Shown piece after piece: positions 8,716 through 18,524 of a DNA stretch of 64,000 bases. The notes under the pieces were generated by a model. The model saw only the letters and a list, made by a program, of their open reading frames with translations. It ran no database searches and was not told where the DNA came from. The translations under genes were made by a program, and so were the position numbers. Within the stretch, counting starts at the first letter, position 1. Every line of letters starts with the position of its first letter. This stretch comes from Desulfoscipio geothermicus DSM 3669 (GTDB lineage: Bacteria > Bacillota > Desulfotomaculia > Desulfotomaculales > Desulfallaceae). The stretch is taken from assembly GCF_900115975.1 (NCBI RefSeq), contig NZ_FOYM01000015.1, forward strand, positions 25,062-89,061, in the 5' to 3' direction.

Positions 8716-10554
8716 TTAATCTAAACCAAGTTCTTTTATTTTAGAAGGTAACGGTATCCCTTCCTCACTCCAGCCCCGGTAAGCATAATACTCCGCAAGC
8801 ATAGCTTCTAATGGGGGAAGGTTTTCAGCCGCTCCTCCTGCGCCCCGATTTTGCCTGAGAATTCTTTCCGGCAATATGTCATCTTTTCGATTTACACCGC
8901 AAGAAATATTAAAAAGCCTCTTAAGGTTAAAAATACGTTCGCCGCAGCGAAGCAGCTCATCCACCGAATAACTTAAACCAGTTACCTTGTTCAACCAGCC
9001 GGTAATCTCGGTCAAGTTAACTCCTCCGAACAATAAGAACTTACAAACTGCAAGGGAATCCATTACTGCCATCAGGTTTTGCGACTTTGCCACCAGCTCT
9101 CCTTTACCTTCAACGGCAAACCGGTCTTCAACCGCGCTTATACCTATTTCAGGCATTGTCATATTCCGCTCGAAAATATGACTAAATGCCTCCAGGTGGC
9201 ATGCCCCACGATTAGCGGTAGCGTACCCTAAAGCTATGCTGTTATAAGCCCTTGGGTCATGAGCAGGAAATCCTAACCCTTTTGCCTCTATTGCAAACTC
9301 AGCAACCTCTTTGCCAAAGAAACGTCTAATTGCCGGGAATCCTTCCGCCAATAGGGAGCCAAGTTTACCCTCTTGATTCGCAATACAATGGATCATCTCT
9401 ATGAGGACTTGCGGATCTCCCCAACGCAACTTTAGACCGCCGGTGAATTCCTCATTGATAAATCCCCTTTCAAAAGCCTCTATAGCAAAAGCAATCAGGT
9501 TACCGGTATCAATGGTGTCAATACCATACTTGTTGCATAATTCGTTTGCATAACTTATCGCTTCCAAGTCATCTACCAAACAACTTCCACCCATTAATCC
9601 CAAGGTTTCATATTCCGGCCCCCCTCCTTTTACTCCCGCATAGGGGCCTTCTTTAATATTTACTCTACGGCCGCAGCCGACAGGGCAACCGGCGCAATGA
9701 TATCTTCCAGTAAGCAAAGTGTCGGCCATCTTCTGGCCCGAAATTTTTAAAGCACCTTCCTCCCACTTGCCCCCGGTCCAATTGCGAATGGGAAGATCCC
9801 CCGTCTGCTCACAGGGAATAACCAGACCTGCCGTGCCAAACAGTCCAAGGACCCTTGTCTTTTCTTGAATTCTTTTCAAAACAGGCTTCAAATCTTCTCT
9901 TAAGCCGGCGGGATCACTAACTGGCAGTTCTCGCTGCCCATATACTGCGATAGCTTTAACCCGTTTGGCCCCCATAACGGCTCCTAAACCACACCGGGCC
10001 GCAGTCCGCCCTTCTTCCCCGTCAGTAAAAATGCCGGATATTTTAACCATCCGTTCACCGGCGGGTCCGATAGTACATACCTCGGCCTTTTGACTGGTCA
10101 GTTGTTTTAGAGCCGTTGAACATTCATAAGTGTTTAAACCCCACAAGGAAGAAGCCTCTTTTATTTCCACCTTTCCTTCGTTTATCCATATATAAACAGG
10201 TTTTTCCGCATTACCCTGCAGGACAAGGGCATCATAGCCGGACTTCCTCAGCATCCGGCCCCATCTTCCTCCAATGCTGGCTTCTCCCCAAATACCGGTT
10301 AAGGGCGACTTAGAAACAACGCTGTGCCTCCCGGATGAAGGAACCATTGTTCCTGTAAGCGGTCCCGTAAAGAAACCTAAATTGTTTTGTCGACCCAAAG
10401 GCTCCACCCAAGGGGAAACATTCTCGTATACGACTCTGGCCCCCAAGCCGCTTCCACCAATCCAATTTAATAATTCCTTCCCTTCTATTTTTTCTACCCG
10501 CTCTTTCCTGTGCTCTAGATCTAACCATAATATCTTGTACTCGAAGCCAGACAT
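8716..10554 (-). CDS. Aldehyde:ferredoxin oxidoreductase, tungsten type (1 of 2)
   Basis: This enzyme of about 612 residues oxidises aldehydes to acids, or runs in reverse, with ferredoxin. It carries a bis-pterin tungsten site and one [4Fe-4S] cluster. Cluster cysteines C287, C290 and C294 (HCAGCPVGCG) are visible, and a fourth cysteine lies late in the chain (DSLAVCKF). The start at 10554 has AGAGGTG upstream and is preferred over an ATG eight codons earlier. The MoaD-like gene lies 39 bases upstream, and an alcohol dehydrogenase follows. Aldehyde specificity is unknown. Confidence 0.92.
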   Translation of the reverse strand: MSGFEYKILWLDLEHRKERVEKIEGKELLNWIGGSGLGARVVYENVSPWVEPLGRQNNLGFFTGPLTGTMVPSSGRHSVVSKSPLTGIWGEASIGGRWGRMLRKSGYDALVLQGNAEKPVYIWINEGKVEIKEASSLWGLNTYECSTALKQLTSQKAEVCTIGPAGERMVKISGIFTDGEEGRTAARCGLGAVMGAKRVKAIAVYGQRELPVSDPAGLREDLKPVLKRIQEKTRVLGLFGTAGLVIPCEQTGDLPIRNWTGGKWEEGALKISGQKMADTLLTGRYHCAGCPVGCGRRVNIKEGPYAGVKGGGPEYETLGLMGGSCLVDDLEAISYANELCNKYGIDTIDTGNLIAFAIEAFERGFINEEFTGGLKLRWGDPQVLIEMIHCIANQEGKLGSLLAEGFPAIRRFFGKEVAEFAIEAKGLGFPAHDPRAYNSIALGYATANRGACHLEAFSHIFERNMTMPEIGISAVEDRFAVEGKGELVAKSQNLMAVMDSLAVCKFLLFGGVNLTEITGWLNKVTGLSYSVDELLRCGERIFNLKRLFNISCGVNRKDDILPERILRQNRGAGGAAENLPPLEAMLAEYYAYRGWSEEGIPLPSKIKELGLD

Positions 10555-10593
10555 TTTATCACCTCTATTTTGCTTCATCTAATTCTGCATAAA

Positions 10594-10851
10594 TCAGCCA
10601 CCCATAGCAAGAAGCATTATCTTTACGGCCTGCCTGTTTCCAACTATACAATCCATCCCAACAACCCTATCATTTATTATTACAAGCAAGTCTTCCGGCC
10701 TATATTCGAATTTATTATTGCTATTTACTTCATCTAAAACTTCTCTCAATATCCAATCGACGTTAATTTCCTTGTAGTCTACTTCTACACATCTTGTTTT
10801 TTCCCCATTTTTAAGCTTTAGTGGAGGGTATAACTCTAAAAAAAATTTCAC
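10594..10851 (-). CDS. MoaD/ThiS-like protein upstream of AOR 1
   Basis: An 85-residue beta-grasp protein ends in ...LLAMGG, with the C-terminal diglycine of sulfur carriers. GTG is the start, with AAGGA about nine bases upstream. Its position directly before the aldehyde oxidoreductase gene suggests a dedicated role in tungstopterin assembly for that enzyme. It is clearly divergent from the other copy at 5854-6087, so the two may serve different AORs. Confidence 0.75.
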   Translation of the reverse strand: MKFFLELYPPLKLKNGEKTRCVEVDYKEINVDWILREVLDEVNSNNKFEYRPEDLLVIINDRVVGMDCIVGNRQAVKIMLLAMGG

Positions 10852-11046
10852 TTTTCAACATCCTTATTTTAGGCTGATTAAAATACTAGGTTTACCCTCA
10901 GTCCGGCCAATATCCAACTGATAACCAAGACTGCTCAGGATCATAGTAAGCAGAATAAAGGGGATTAATCCCTTTATGATACATAAAGTAACAAACCATA
11001 CCCGACAGGGGCCCCAGTAGGACAAATCATTTACTCATCATTAAAA

Positions 11047-11907
11047 TCACAATAATCCAGCCGCAGCTAAGGCAATTATAATACTTTTACCTATTGCTAT
11101 ACTCGTAACTGGTGGGTCTATATATGAATTAGTTCTAACAATCCAAAACTTATTAAACAAACTCGCTACAATAGCTGTCACTGCCCCTAGCACTGCTGCC
11201 CAAATAATAGCATTAACAGTTCCGTTTCCTTGAAGTGCGGCTAAACCTGCCACTATGACGATATGATGCCACGGCAGTCCATTAAATCCCATCTGAAGAT
11301 AGATCAGAAACAACAGCGCCAATCCGAAGGGTATCAGCACATCGCCGATTTTAGCAGCAGCTACTCCCCCTGCTAATCCGACTCCACACCCAAGTACTAC
11401 AAGCAAGCCCAATTCTTTACTGCTAGGCCACCAAGTTTCACCTTCTCCACCTTTCCTACGATTAGTACGCCATTTCGAATCAAAAAGCAGCCTGGCCAAC
11501 CAACCCGTAATGACCACAGATAGCGCTACAGTATCAGTGGGGAGCGCCAAGCTGGTGCCTACACGTTCCAAAACCATACCGATAACGCCGAATATTCCAC
11601 CAACCAAAAGAATATCTGGTCTACCAAAACCGGACAAGGGTTTGAGTATATCTAACCCACTTTCTATAGCCCCTTTTGACCATGCATAGGCAACGGCAGC
11701 CGCTCCGCCGGCATACACAATATGCGCACCGAAAAGCGGGTTAAATGCAATATCCCATACTAATGCGGGTTTACCAGTTACAAGCCCGGCCAGACCGGCA
11801 ACCATCAAAACAACACCCCACAACGTAATGGCCGGGAGGGCTCCCATAGCTGCTCCCAGTATACCCCCTCCCAGGGCTCCAATTACCATTAAAGGTTCAA
11901 TACCCAT
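11047..11907 (-). CDS. Polytopic membrane protein of unknown family
   Basis: About 286 residues form eight to nine hydrophobic helices rich in glycine and alanine, with a short charged loop near the middle (KWRTNRRKGGEGE). I do not recognise the family with certainty. ATG at 11907 has GGGAGTG upstream and is preferred over the ATG six codons earlier. It lies inside the AOR/ADH block between alcohol dehydrogenase 2 and the MoaD-like gene. Transport of the pathway's substrate or acid product is a reasonable guess, but nothing in the sequence proves it. Confidence 0.7.
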   Translation of the reverse strand: MGIEPLMVIGALGGGILGAAMGALPAITLWGVVLMVAGLAGLVTGKPALVWDIAFNPLFGAHIVYAGGAAAVAYAWSKGAIESGLDILKPLSGFGRPDILLVGGIFGVIGMVLERVGTSLALPTDTVALSVVITGWLARLLFDSKWRTNRRKGGEGETWWPSSKELGLLVVLGCGVGLAGGVAAAKIGDVLIPFGLALLFLIYLQMGFNGLPWHHIVIVAGLAALQGNGTVNAIIWAAVLGAVTAIVASLFNKFWIVRTNSYIDPPVTSIAIGKSIIIALAAAGLL

Positions 11908-11944
11908 TTTGTTAATCACTCCCATAGTTAAAAAATGTTGTTTT

Positions 11945-11972
11945 GTAGTACGGGGTTTAAGCCCCGTACTAC
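11945..11972 (-). terminator. Intergenic hairpin between ADH 2 and the membrane protein
   Basis: GTAGTACGGGG (11945-11955) pairs perfectly with CCCCGTACTAC (11962-11972) around a six-base loop. The minus strand continues AAAACAACATTTTTT. It lies between two same-strand genes, so it probably splits the block into two transcripts or gives partial read-through. Confidence 0.65.
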
Positions 11973-11982
11973 ATTAAAAATC

Positions 11983-13170
11983 CTATAGAACGTCATTTCC
12001 GTAGTAGGCGCAAAGGAAGATTTTCTTGATTTCTTCCAGAGTCGGCACTCGCGGATTGGTCGGCGTACTGCCATCGTTCATGGCATTCTGAGCAAGCATA
12101 TCTATCTTCTTCAGGAAGTCTTCCTCATCAATGCCCGCATCCTTCAGGCAAGTAGGTATGCCAAGGACTTTTTGCAGATCCCGGATCGCTTTTATAAATT
12201 TAGCCGTACCTTCATACGTATCAGTCGACTCAAACCCAAATGCCCTGGCAACATTAGCATAACGAGCTGCAGCCGCAGGTGTGTTATACTGAACCACATA
12301 TGGTAACATCATCGCGTTAGCCCGGCCGTGCGGTACTCCGTACTCCGCTCCGATTTGGTGCGCGGTACTGTGTACCAGTCCCAGGGCAGTATTGGTGAAG
12401 GTAAATCCCGCCATCAGGGATGCGGTATGCATTTTTTCCCTTGCTTCTTTATTATTGCCATTGGCAAACGCCAGTGGTAACCACTTATAGGCCATGGCAG
12501 CCGAACTCAACGCAATGGGGTCAGTCACATCAGAAGCGTTTACTGAAACGTACGCCTCGACAGCATGAACGATGACGTCAAAACCGGTATTGGCGGTAAC
12601 TACCGGTGGCATTGTGGAAGGCAATTCAGGATCGCAAATAGCAATGTCGGGCGTGACTTCATAGGAGAGGGTAAATTCTTTGACATTAGGTTGAACATCA
12701 CGGTTGGTAATTACTGCGGCAAGTGTTACTTCAGTAGCGGTACCACTTGTAGAAGGAATAGCCACATACCTGGCCTTATTTCTTAGCTTGGGCACGCCGG
12801 TAAAAGGAACAAAAATTTGTTCCCAGGATACATCGGGATGCTCGTAAAAAATCCACATGGCTTTACCGGCATCGAGGGCCGATCCGCCACCTAAACCTAC
12901 GATCAAATCCGGCTGGAATTGTTGCATCACCTTGACGCCTTTCATCACCGTTTGACGGGAAGGATCCGGTTCTACTTCATCGAATACGGCGCTTTCAATC
13001 CCAGCTTCAGCCAGATAACTCTTTACTTTTTCTACAAAGCCGAGCTGCTGCATTATTTTATCTGTTACAATTACTGCCTTCTTACCTTCCAGCTCTTTAA
13101 GATATTCAAGACTGCCCCACCCAAAAACAATATCTCTTGGAACACGGAACCATTTTGAATAACCTGACAT
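11983..13170 (-). CDS. Iron-containing alcohol dehydrogenase (2 of 3)
   Basis: A 395-residue group III alcohol dehydrogenase. GLGGGSALD at about 92-100 binds the nucleotide. D198, H202, H267 and H281 occupy exactly the same positions as in copy 1 despite modest overall similarity. It lies downstream of AOR 2 after a 204-base gap that contains a large hairpin. Three different enzymes of this family within 10 kb suggest distinct alcohols or directions of flow rather than simple redundancy. Confidence 0.9.
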   Translation of the reverse strand: MSGYSKWFRVPRDIVFGWGSLEYLKELEGKKAVIVTDKIMQQLGFVEKVKSYLAEAGIESAVFDEVEPDPSRQTVMKGVKVMQQFQPDLIVGLGGGSALDAGKAMWIFYEHPDVSWEQIFVPFTGVPKLRNKARYVAIPSTSGTATEVTLAAVITNRDVQPNVKEFTLSYEVTPDIAICDPELPSTMPPVVTANTGFDVIVHAVEAYVSVNASDVTDPIALSSAAMAYKWLPLAFANGNNKEAREKMHTASLMAGFTFTNTALGLVHSTAHQIGAEYGVPHGRANAMMLPYVVQYNTPAAAARYANVARAFGFESTDTYEGTAKFIKAIRDLQKVLGIPTCLKDAGIDEEDFLKKIDMLAQNAMNDGSTPTNPRVPTLEEIKKIFLCAYYGNDVL

Positions 13171-13280
13171 GAAATCTTCCCCCTTGTCTTTTAGAATTTT
13201 TCAATTCCTTTTGGCATACGTCCACTTAAAAGCTGTCCTGTATAAAATTCTTTACGGTAAATTACCACCCCCCTATTTTT

Positions 13281-13334
13281 GATAATGTAGGATGTTATTC
13301 TGTTATTATCCAATAATAAACACCCTACATTATC
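13281..13334 (-). other. Long hairpin between AOR 2 and ADH 2
   Basis: GATAATGTAGG (13281-13291) pairs with CCTACATTATC (13324-13334). The sequence between is A/T-rich and can extend the stem. No T-run follows on the minus strand, so an mRNA processing or stability element is more likely than a terminator. Confidence 0.5.
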
Positions 13335-13374
13335 ATTTCTTTAGTATGGTTGTTTTTCCATCAAAATGATCCCT

Positions 13375-15255
13375 TTACTGGATCGCAAACTCAAGGTCCA
13401 GCTCTTTAAGTTTCTCAGGGGTGGGTAGGCCGGTCTGTTTGTCCCAGCCCATGGCCTCATAATAAACATCCAGCATTAAATCCAGATTTTCTACCTTGGC
13501 TCCAGCCGATGGCCCATTAGGAATAGCTTGGGCAAATCGCTTGGGAAGTTTATCGTCCTTGCGGGTAAAGCCTTCACGGGCGTTAAAGCACCGTTTAAGG
13601 TTCCACGAACGCTCTGCCGCCGCCACCAGTTCTTCTGCCGTTACGTCCCATCCGGTGAGGGATTTTACAATCTCAGCGTAGAGCTGCGGTGTGATGCTAT
13701 TACCTTCGACACCCCAGGAGTGGAAGATACACGCCCCCAGGATTTCGCTAACTTCACCCTGTAAGGCAACATACCGGTAGGAGACGCCTCTCTTCGAGGA
13801 CTCTTCCTGCGGCCCTTCAGGCCACGAGGGCAGGCCAAATTCTTTCATACCGCAGTCAATTTGAAAGTCCCAGGTACTGGCCCAGTTGGGGTGCATGTGA
13901 CAGGCTCCCCGCGGGGAAACGGCATATTGAATAGCCAAAGACTTAGATTCGGAGCGTGGCTCGTGGGCCGGCAATTCAAGGCCCTTTACATGGATGGCCG
14001 CTTCTTCGGCAGCCGGGCCAAGTTGTTCTGCCATGCGTTTAACACCCTGGGCCAGCAGGGCGCCAATTCCTTCTTTGTAGGCGATCTTTTCTACCAGTTT
14101 CAGCATTACATCGGCATCGCCCCACCGTAAAGGCATTCCATCTGTATCCTTATCGGTCAGCAATCCTTTTTCATAACATTCCATGGCAAAACCAATACTC
14201 ATACCTGTACTGATTGTATCCAGGCCGTAAACATTGCACAGGTAATTGCCTTTAATAATGGCTTCAACGTCATCGATTCCACAAATAGGCCCTAACATAT
14301 CGACTGTTTCGTATTCCGGACCTTCCATGGGCGGTGTGGAATACTTCCCGTTATTCACCGAGGTGTAGCGGCCGCAGGCGAAACTACAGCCGTAACAGGC
14401 CCGCCGTTTGATTTGATATTTCTGGTTGATTAGTTCGCCGGAAACTTTGTCGGCTTTTTCAAAATGTGCTTCCTGGAAGTTCTTAGCAGGAAGGATTCCC
14501 AGGCTGTTGTTTAACGATACCAGGCCGACTGTACCCAGAGCCGGAATAGCGTCAAAGATGTAACTCTTTAACCATTGTTCCGCCTTCTCAATGGCCTCCG
14601 CAAATTCCTTCGGGCGTGCTACTTTAATACCGCCACTGCCGTTTACAACAACTGCCTTCAAATTTTTGTTTCCAAATACTGCGCCAATACCGCCGCGACC
14701 GGCAGCCCGTCCCCTGTCATTTATTAAAGCGGCATATAAAACGCCGTTTTCCCCTGACTGCCCTATAGTAGCTACGGAAATTTCAGGATCGTCAAGTTCA
14801 TTTATTAAAGTGTCTGTGGTCTCTTCAACGTTCAGACCCCACAGGTGCTTGGCAGGTTTGATTTCTACCTGGCCGTCTTTGATAAGCAAATAAACGGGAT
14901 CGGCTGCTTTACCTTCTATGACTACAAAATCAAACCCCGCGTATTTAAGCTTGGCACCGAAAGCCCCCCCTGACCGAGCCTCGTTCCAGGTACCTGTCAA
15001 GGGCGCCTTGTAACAAACCTCATAACTGCCTCCGCTGGGACAAAGGGTGCCGCTCACGGCTCCGGTAGCAAGTACCACCTTTGCCTCCGGGGCCAAAGGG
15101 TCAATGCCGCCGGGCATTTCCTGATAGAGCAGTTTGGCTGCATAGCCTGTACAACCCATATACTTGCGCAATTCTTTCTCATCCAGCTTTTCTACCTTTA
15201 ATTCACCGCTGTTTAGGTTAACCCGCAATAATTTACCTGCAAACCCGTACAACAT
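13375..15255 (-). CDS. Aldehyde:ferredoxin oxidoreductase, tungsten type (2 of 2)
   Basis: A 626-residue AOR with cluster cysteines C287, C290 and C294 (RACYGCSFACG) and a late cysteine in ILGACIFHSWG. It differs strongly from AOR 1 along its length, so this is not a recent duplication. Immediately upstream (20 bases) is a four-cluster ferredoxin, the arrangement of AOR electron-transfer partners. Together they likely exchange electrons with the cell's ferredoxin pool while oxidising an aldehyde or reducing an acid. Confidence 0.92.
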   Translation of the reverse strand: MLYGFAGKLLRVNLNSGELKVEKLDEKELRKYMGCTGYAAKLLYQEMPGGIDPLAPEAKVVLATGAVSGTLCPSGGSYEVCYKAPLTGTWNEARSGGAFGAKLKYAGFDFVVIEGKAADPVYLLIKDGQVEIKPAKHLWGLNVEETTDTLINELDDPEISVATIGQSGENGVLYAALINDRGRAAGRGGIGAVFGNKNLKAVVVNGSGGIKVARPKEFAEAIEKAEQWLKSYIFDAIPALGTVGLVSLNNSLGILPAKNFQEAHFEKADKVSGELINQKYQIKRRACYGCSFACGRYTSVNNGKYSTPPMEGPEYETVDMLGPICGIDDVEAIIKGNYLCNVYGLDTISTGMSIGFAMECYEKGLLTDKDTDGMPLRWGDADVMLKLVEKIAYKEGIGALLAQGVKRMAEQLGPAAEEAAIHVKGLELPAHEPRSESKSLAIQYAVSPRGACHMHPNWASTWDFQIDCGMKEFGLPSWPEGPQEESSKRGVSYRYVALQGEVSEILGACIFHSWGVEGNSITPQLYAEIVKSLTGWDVTAEELVAAAERSWNLKRCFNAREGFTRKDDKLPKRFAQAIPNGPSAGAKVENLDLMLDVYYEAMGWDKQTGLPTPEKLKELDLEFAIQ

Positions 15256-15275
15256 TACTTAGCCACCTCCCCCTT

Positions 15276-15737
15276 CTAACCAATCTTAATTGCATGGGCC
15301 ATAGCCCAAAGCTCCCGGCGCCTGGCTGCAGCTTTGCCCGCATCTTCGTACTTAATGGCGTCATGCGGGCAATGCCCGGCACACGCCGGTGAACCGCCAC
15401 ATAAGTCACACTTGGCCGCTACATCTGCTACTTCATCAATTCTTAGCACACCGTAAGGGCAAACCTTTACACATGTGCCGCAGCCTGAGCAAAGATCTAC
15501 ATCCACTTCCACAGCGTCAGTAGATCCGTTTCGATTGAGTGCTCCGGTTGGACAAACGTCCATGCACAAGCCACACTGCACACATACTACCGGCACATCT
15601 ACCGCCGGCTCCCTGCGAATCACATACACATTGCTGCGTGAAGGATTGATTTCGCCATACTTCGTCAACGAACACCACATTTCACAGCGATGGCAACCGG
15701 TGCACAAAGACGGGTCTACAGTCAACACTTTTGACAC
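15276..15737 (-). CDS. Polyferredoxin, AOR electron-transfer subunit
   Basis: A 153-residue iron-sulfur protein with four cysteine sets that could bind up to four [4Fe-4S] clusters: CTGCHRCEMWC, CVQCGLCMDVC, CSGCGTCVKVC and CDLCGGSPACAGHC. The layout resembles HycB-type electron carriers linked to aldehyde oxidoreductases. GTG is the start, with GGAGGTG seven bases upstream. Placed just before AOR 2 and after alcohol dehydrogenase 3, it probably relays electrons from the AOR. Confidence 0.88.
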   Translation of the reverse strand: MSKVLTVDPSLCTGCHRCEMWCSLTKYGEINPSRSNVYVIRREPAVDVPVVCVQCGLCMDVCPTGALNRNGSTDAVEVDVDLCSGCGTCVKVCPYGVLRIDEVADVAAKCDLCGGSPACAGHCPHDAIKYEDAGKAAARRRELWAMAHAIKIG

Positions 15738-15837
15738 ATGCAGTCACCTCCAAAAAGTAGCTTTACTTTTTATTACAGGTGGAAGGCAGTAAAACAAAAG
15801 TACTCCCTCCCACCAAAAAGCTCTAATATTTGTTAAT

Positions 15838-17040
15838 CTAATACAGGTTCTCACCCAGACGTCCTTCATAACTTCTGGTCAGCAGTTCTGCAGCCGCTTC
15901 CCTGGTCATCGACCGCTTGGACCAGCCGTAAAAGGCTGTAATCCATGGGCTCTCTACCATCATCTCAGTTAACATTGGGATATCTTCCTTTTTTCCTAAA
16001 GGTGCCCATGTAGTGGAAAGACCAACATCCTCTATCAGCTGTTTAACCGCATATACAGCAGCCTGAGCGGCCTGGCGAACGCTCATACCAGAGGTATTCT
16101 GACCTAAAGTCGTCGCAATGCGAGCCAGTTTATCTATGCAATGTCCCATGTTATACTCCATCGCGTAGGGCAGGGCAATCGCACAACCAACACCATGCGG
16201 TACATGGTATACAGAACCTAAAGTATGCGCCAAAGCATGCCCCTCCACGATACCTGGATCATTAAATGCCATGCCGGCCATCATTGAAGCATAGGCCATC
16301 TTGACCCGGGCTTCCAGGTTATCCCCTTCGTAAACGGCAACCGGTAGGGCCTCTGCTATCAATTCAACCGCCTTAAGTGCAATTGCATCAGTAAGCGGGT
16401 TTTCCTGTCTTGCCATCATCGTCTCGATAGCATGCGACAGAGCATCAGCACCCGAAGAAGCAGTAACTTTAGGCGGCATACTTACGGTCAGGGTAGGATC
16501 CACCAGTGCCATATCGGGTAAAATGGTCGGCGTGGCAAAGAAGCCTTTAATATCGTCTTCAGCAAAGGTTATAACAGAATACATCGTACATTCAGTACCG
16601 GTTCCGGACGTGGTGGGAATGGCAATAATAGGTACACCCTTTTGGGGGAAAGTTGTATTAACCAAATAATCCTTAGTTTTACCCGGCAACACCAGGAGTT
16701 CAGCAACTACCTTGGCAATGTCAATAGCACTTCCGCCACCCAGACCAATAACAAAGTTACCGGCTTCCTTACGAGCAAAATCAGCAGCCTGGTCACACAC
16801 CACATCATCCGGTTCGGGTTTACCCTGGTCAAAAACCGCTGCTTCAAATCCGTCTTTCTTGAAGGCCTGAACTACCCGATCTGCGATACCCGCCTGAGCT
16901 ACGCCGGGATCGGTTACAATAATAGCCTTTCCGCTTATACCCATTTCTTTTACATACAGGCCAATGTTGTCTACGGCATTTACACCAAACACCACTTTTT
17001 GAGGAGTATAGTATTGAACCACTTTGAGCATTGGGAACAT
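15838..17040 (-). CDS. Iron-containing alcohol dehydrogenase (3 of 3)
   Basis: A 400-residue group III alcohol dehydrogenase, first gene of the block that runs ADH, polyferredoxin, AOR. GLGGGSAID is at about 99-107. The metal ligands appear as D199, H203, H268 and H282. AAGGAGG lies ten bases before the ATG. The roughly 460-base region upstream carries a copy of the R1 repeat and must also hold the promoter. Confidence 0.9.
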   Translation of the reverse strand: MFPMLKVVQYYTPQKVVFGVNAVDNIGLYVKEMGISGKAIIVTDPGVAQAGIADRVVQAFKKDGFEAAVFDQGKPEPDDVVCDQAADFARKEAGNFVIGLGGGSAIDIAKVVAELLVLPGKTKDYLVNTTFPQKGVPIIAIPTTSGTGTECTMYSVITFAEDDIKGFFATPTILPDMALVDPTLTVSMPPKVTASSGADALSHAIETMMARQENPLTDAIALKAVELIAEALPVAVYEGDNLEARVKMAYASMMAGMAFNDPGIVEGHALAHTLGSVYHVPHGVGCAIALPYAMEYNMGHCIDKLARIATTLGQNTSGMSVRQAAQAAVYAVKQLIEDVGLSTTWAPLGKKEDIPMLTEMMVESPWITAFYGWSKRSMTREAAAELLTRSYEGRLGENLY

Positions 17041-17231
17041 AAAAACACAACCTCCTTAACTTAATATTTTCACCATGAGACTACAGCTGCCACAAAAGTA
17101 AATACCAATGAATCTACTTTTAGCTTTTATCTATCTGAATTCACCTCCTTTGGTTTCTTGATTCTTACAAAAAGTGTTTGTTTTTATGGTTACGGTTATC
17201 ATACAATAATTCTAAAAATTTTAAAGCTTCT

Positions 17232-17372
17232 GCCTTAAAAGGGGCACGAAAGAAACAAGAAATTCTAAGCGGCAAAGGCTTGGGGAGCGGAGCGTATATG
17301 TAATAGGTGAGCACCGCAAAAGCCTAGCCAACGTAGTGGTTCGTTATGGTCTCGCAGGACTTTTTTAACATT
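17232..17372. repeat. Structured hairpin repeat, family R1, copy 2
   Basis: The core matches copy 1 (448-590) closely, for example GAGCGTATAT and GAGCACCG followed by AGCCAACGTAG. The inner stem AGGCTT (17276-17281) with AAGCCT (17320-17325) is kept. The outer arms are eroded to A/T-rich sequence. It occupies the noncoding gap (17041-17501) between the aldolase operon and the alcohol dehydrogenase operon. Otherwise that gap shows an AAGGAGGTG-like site near 17143-17151 with no usable start after it. Confidence 0.78.
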
Positions 17373-17501
17373 CTTTTTAAACATTTTTTTAAAAATTTTA
17401 AACCTATCCGGTTATTGTGATAACAAGACAATCTGGTATAGGGGGCCGGCTTCTAACTCTAAACCGAACCCCCATTAACGCACAGTATATCAATCAGTTT
17501 A

Positions 17502-18524
17502 TCAACCAACCATAATATTTTTCTTTTGAGCCATTTCGTAAGCTACGTCTAGAATATAATCTTCCTGACCGCCTACGATCTTACGACGCCCCAATTCTAA
17601 CAGTATATCCCTCGGATCTAATCGAAACTTTTCCGCCGCCCGGTAGGTATGCAGGAGGAAACTGGAATAAACCCCGGCATAACCCAAAATTATCGAGGAA
17701 TTATCAATCACCTGCGGCCGGCGCATCATGGGCTCCAACGTGGTGGCAGCGTCCATGATTTTGTAAAGATCCATATCTACCTTGTAGCCCGCCTTTTTAA
17801 GAGCTGCCACCAAAACCTCTGTGCAGGTGTTGCCGGCCCCGGCTCCAAGGCCGCGCAGGGTACCATCCACCACTGTTGCCCCGGCGTCCACCGCTGCCAG
17901 AGTGTTACCAACGGCCAGACCGAGGTTGTTGTGGGCATGAAATCCCACAGGAACCTTAAGCACAGAGCACAGGTAGCTTACCTTTTCTTTCACTTCCGAC
18001 GGGATCATAGCCCCGGCGGAATCTACCACGTAAACAACGTCTGCGCCGTAGCTTTCCATTAACTTGGCCTGTTCGGCGATCTTTTCTTTGCCCACGGTAT
18101 GGGACATCATCAGGAAACCGACAACTTCCGTACCCATTTCTTTTGCCAGTCCCATATGCTCTTCCGAAACATCTGCCTCAGTAACGTGAGTAGCAATGCG
18201 AAAAACTTTTACACCTGCTTTTACGGCCGTCCGCATATCTTCACAGGTACCAATGCCGGGCAAAATCAATGCTGCCAGCTTGGCTCGCTTCAGCGTCGCG
18301 GCTACCGCTTTTAGATACTCTTCGTCCGTAGCCGCAGCAAACCCGTATTGGAATGACGATCCGGCAAGCCCATCACCGTGAGTAACCTCGATTACGTCCA
18401 CGCCTGCCTCATCCAGGGCTGCCCCCACCTGAGCCATTTGCTCCGGAGTAAACTGGTGAGCCATAGCATGCATGCCATCCCGCAAAGTAGTATCCATAAT
18501 TCTAATGTGAGGCACAGCTTCCAA
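17502..18524 (-). CDS. 4-hydroxy-2-oxovalerate aldolase
   Basis: A 340-residue DmpG/MhpE-type class II aldolase that cleaves 4-hydroxy-2-oxopentanoate to pyruvate and acetaldehyde. The N-terminal [14 protein letters not shown] block holds the metal and catalytic residues. [14 protein letters not shown] and the glycine-rich [11 protein letters not shown] are family signatures. It follows the acylating acetaldehyde dehydrogenase with a 23-base overlap, matching the known channelled DmpF-DmpG complex, in which acetaldehyde passes directly between the two enzymes. It is the last gene of its operon. Confidence 0.95.
   Translation of the reverse strand: MEAVPHIRIMDTTLRDGMHAMAHQFTPEQMAQVGAALDEAGVDVIEVTHGDGLAGSSFQYGFAAATDEEYLKAVAATLKRAKLAALILPGIGTCEDMRTAVKAGVKVFRIATHVTEADVSEEHMGLAKEMGTEVVGFLMMSHTVGKEKIAEQAKLMESYGADVVYVVDSAGAMIPSEVKEKVSYLCSVLKVPVGFHAHNNLGLAVGNTLAAVDAGATVVDGTLRGLGAGAGNTCTEVLVAALKKAGYKVDMDLYKIMDAATTLEPMMRRPQVIDNSSIILGYAGVYSSFLLHTYRAAEKFRLDPRDILLELGRRKIVGGQEDYILDVAYEMAQKKNIMVG

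Noticed and set aside
17100..17160. AAGGAGGTG-like site on the minus strand upstream of ADH 3
   Set aside because: No usable start codon follows within normal spacing, and the only GTG frame closes after five codons.
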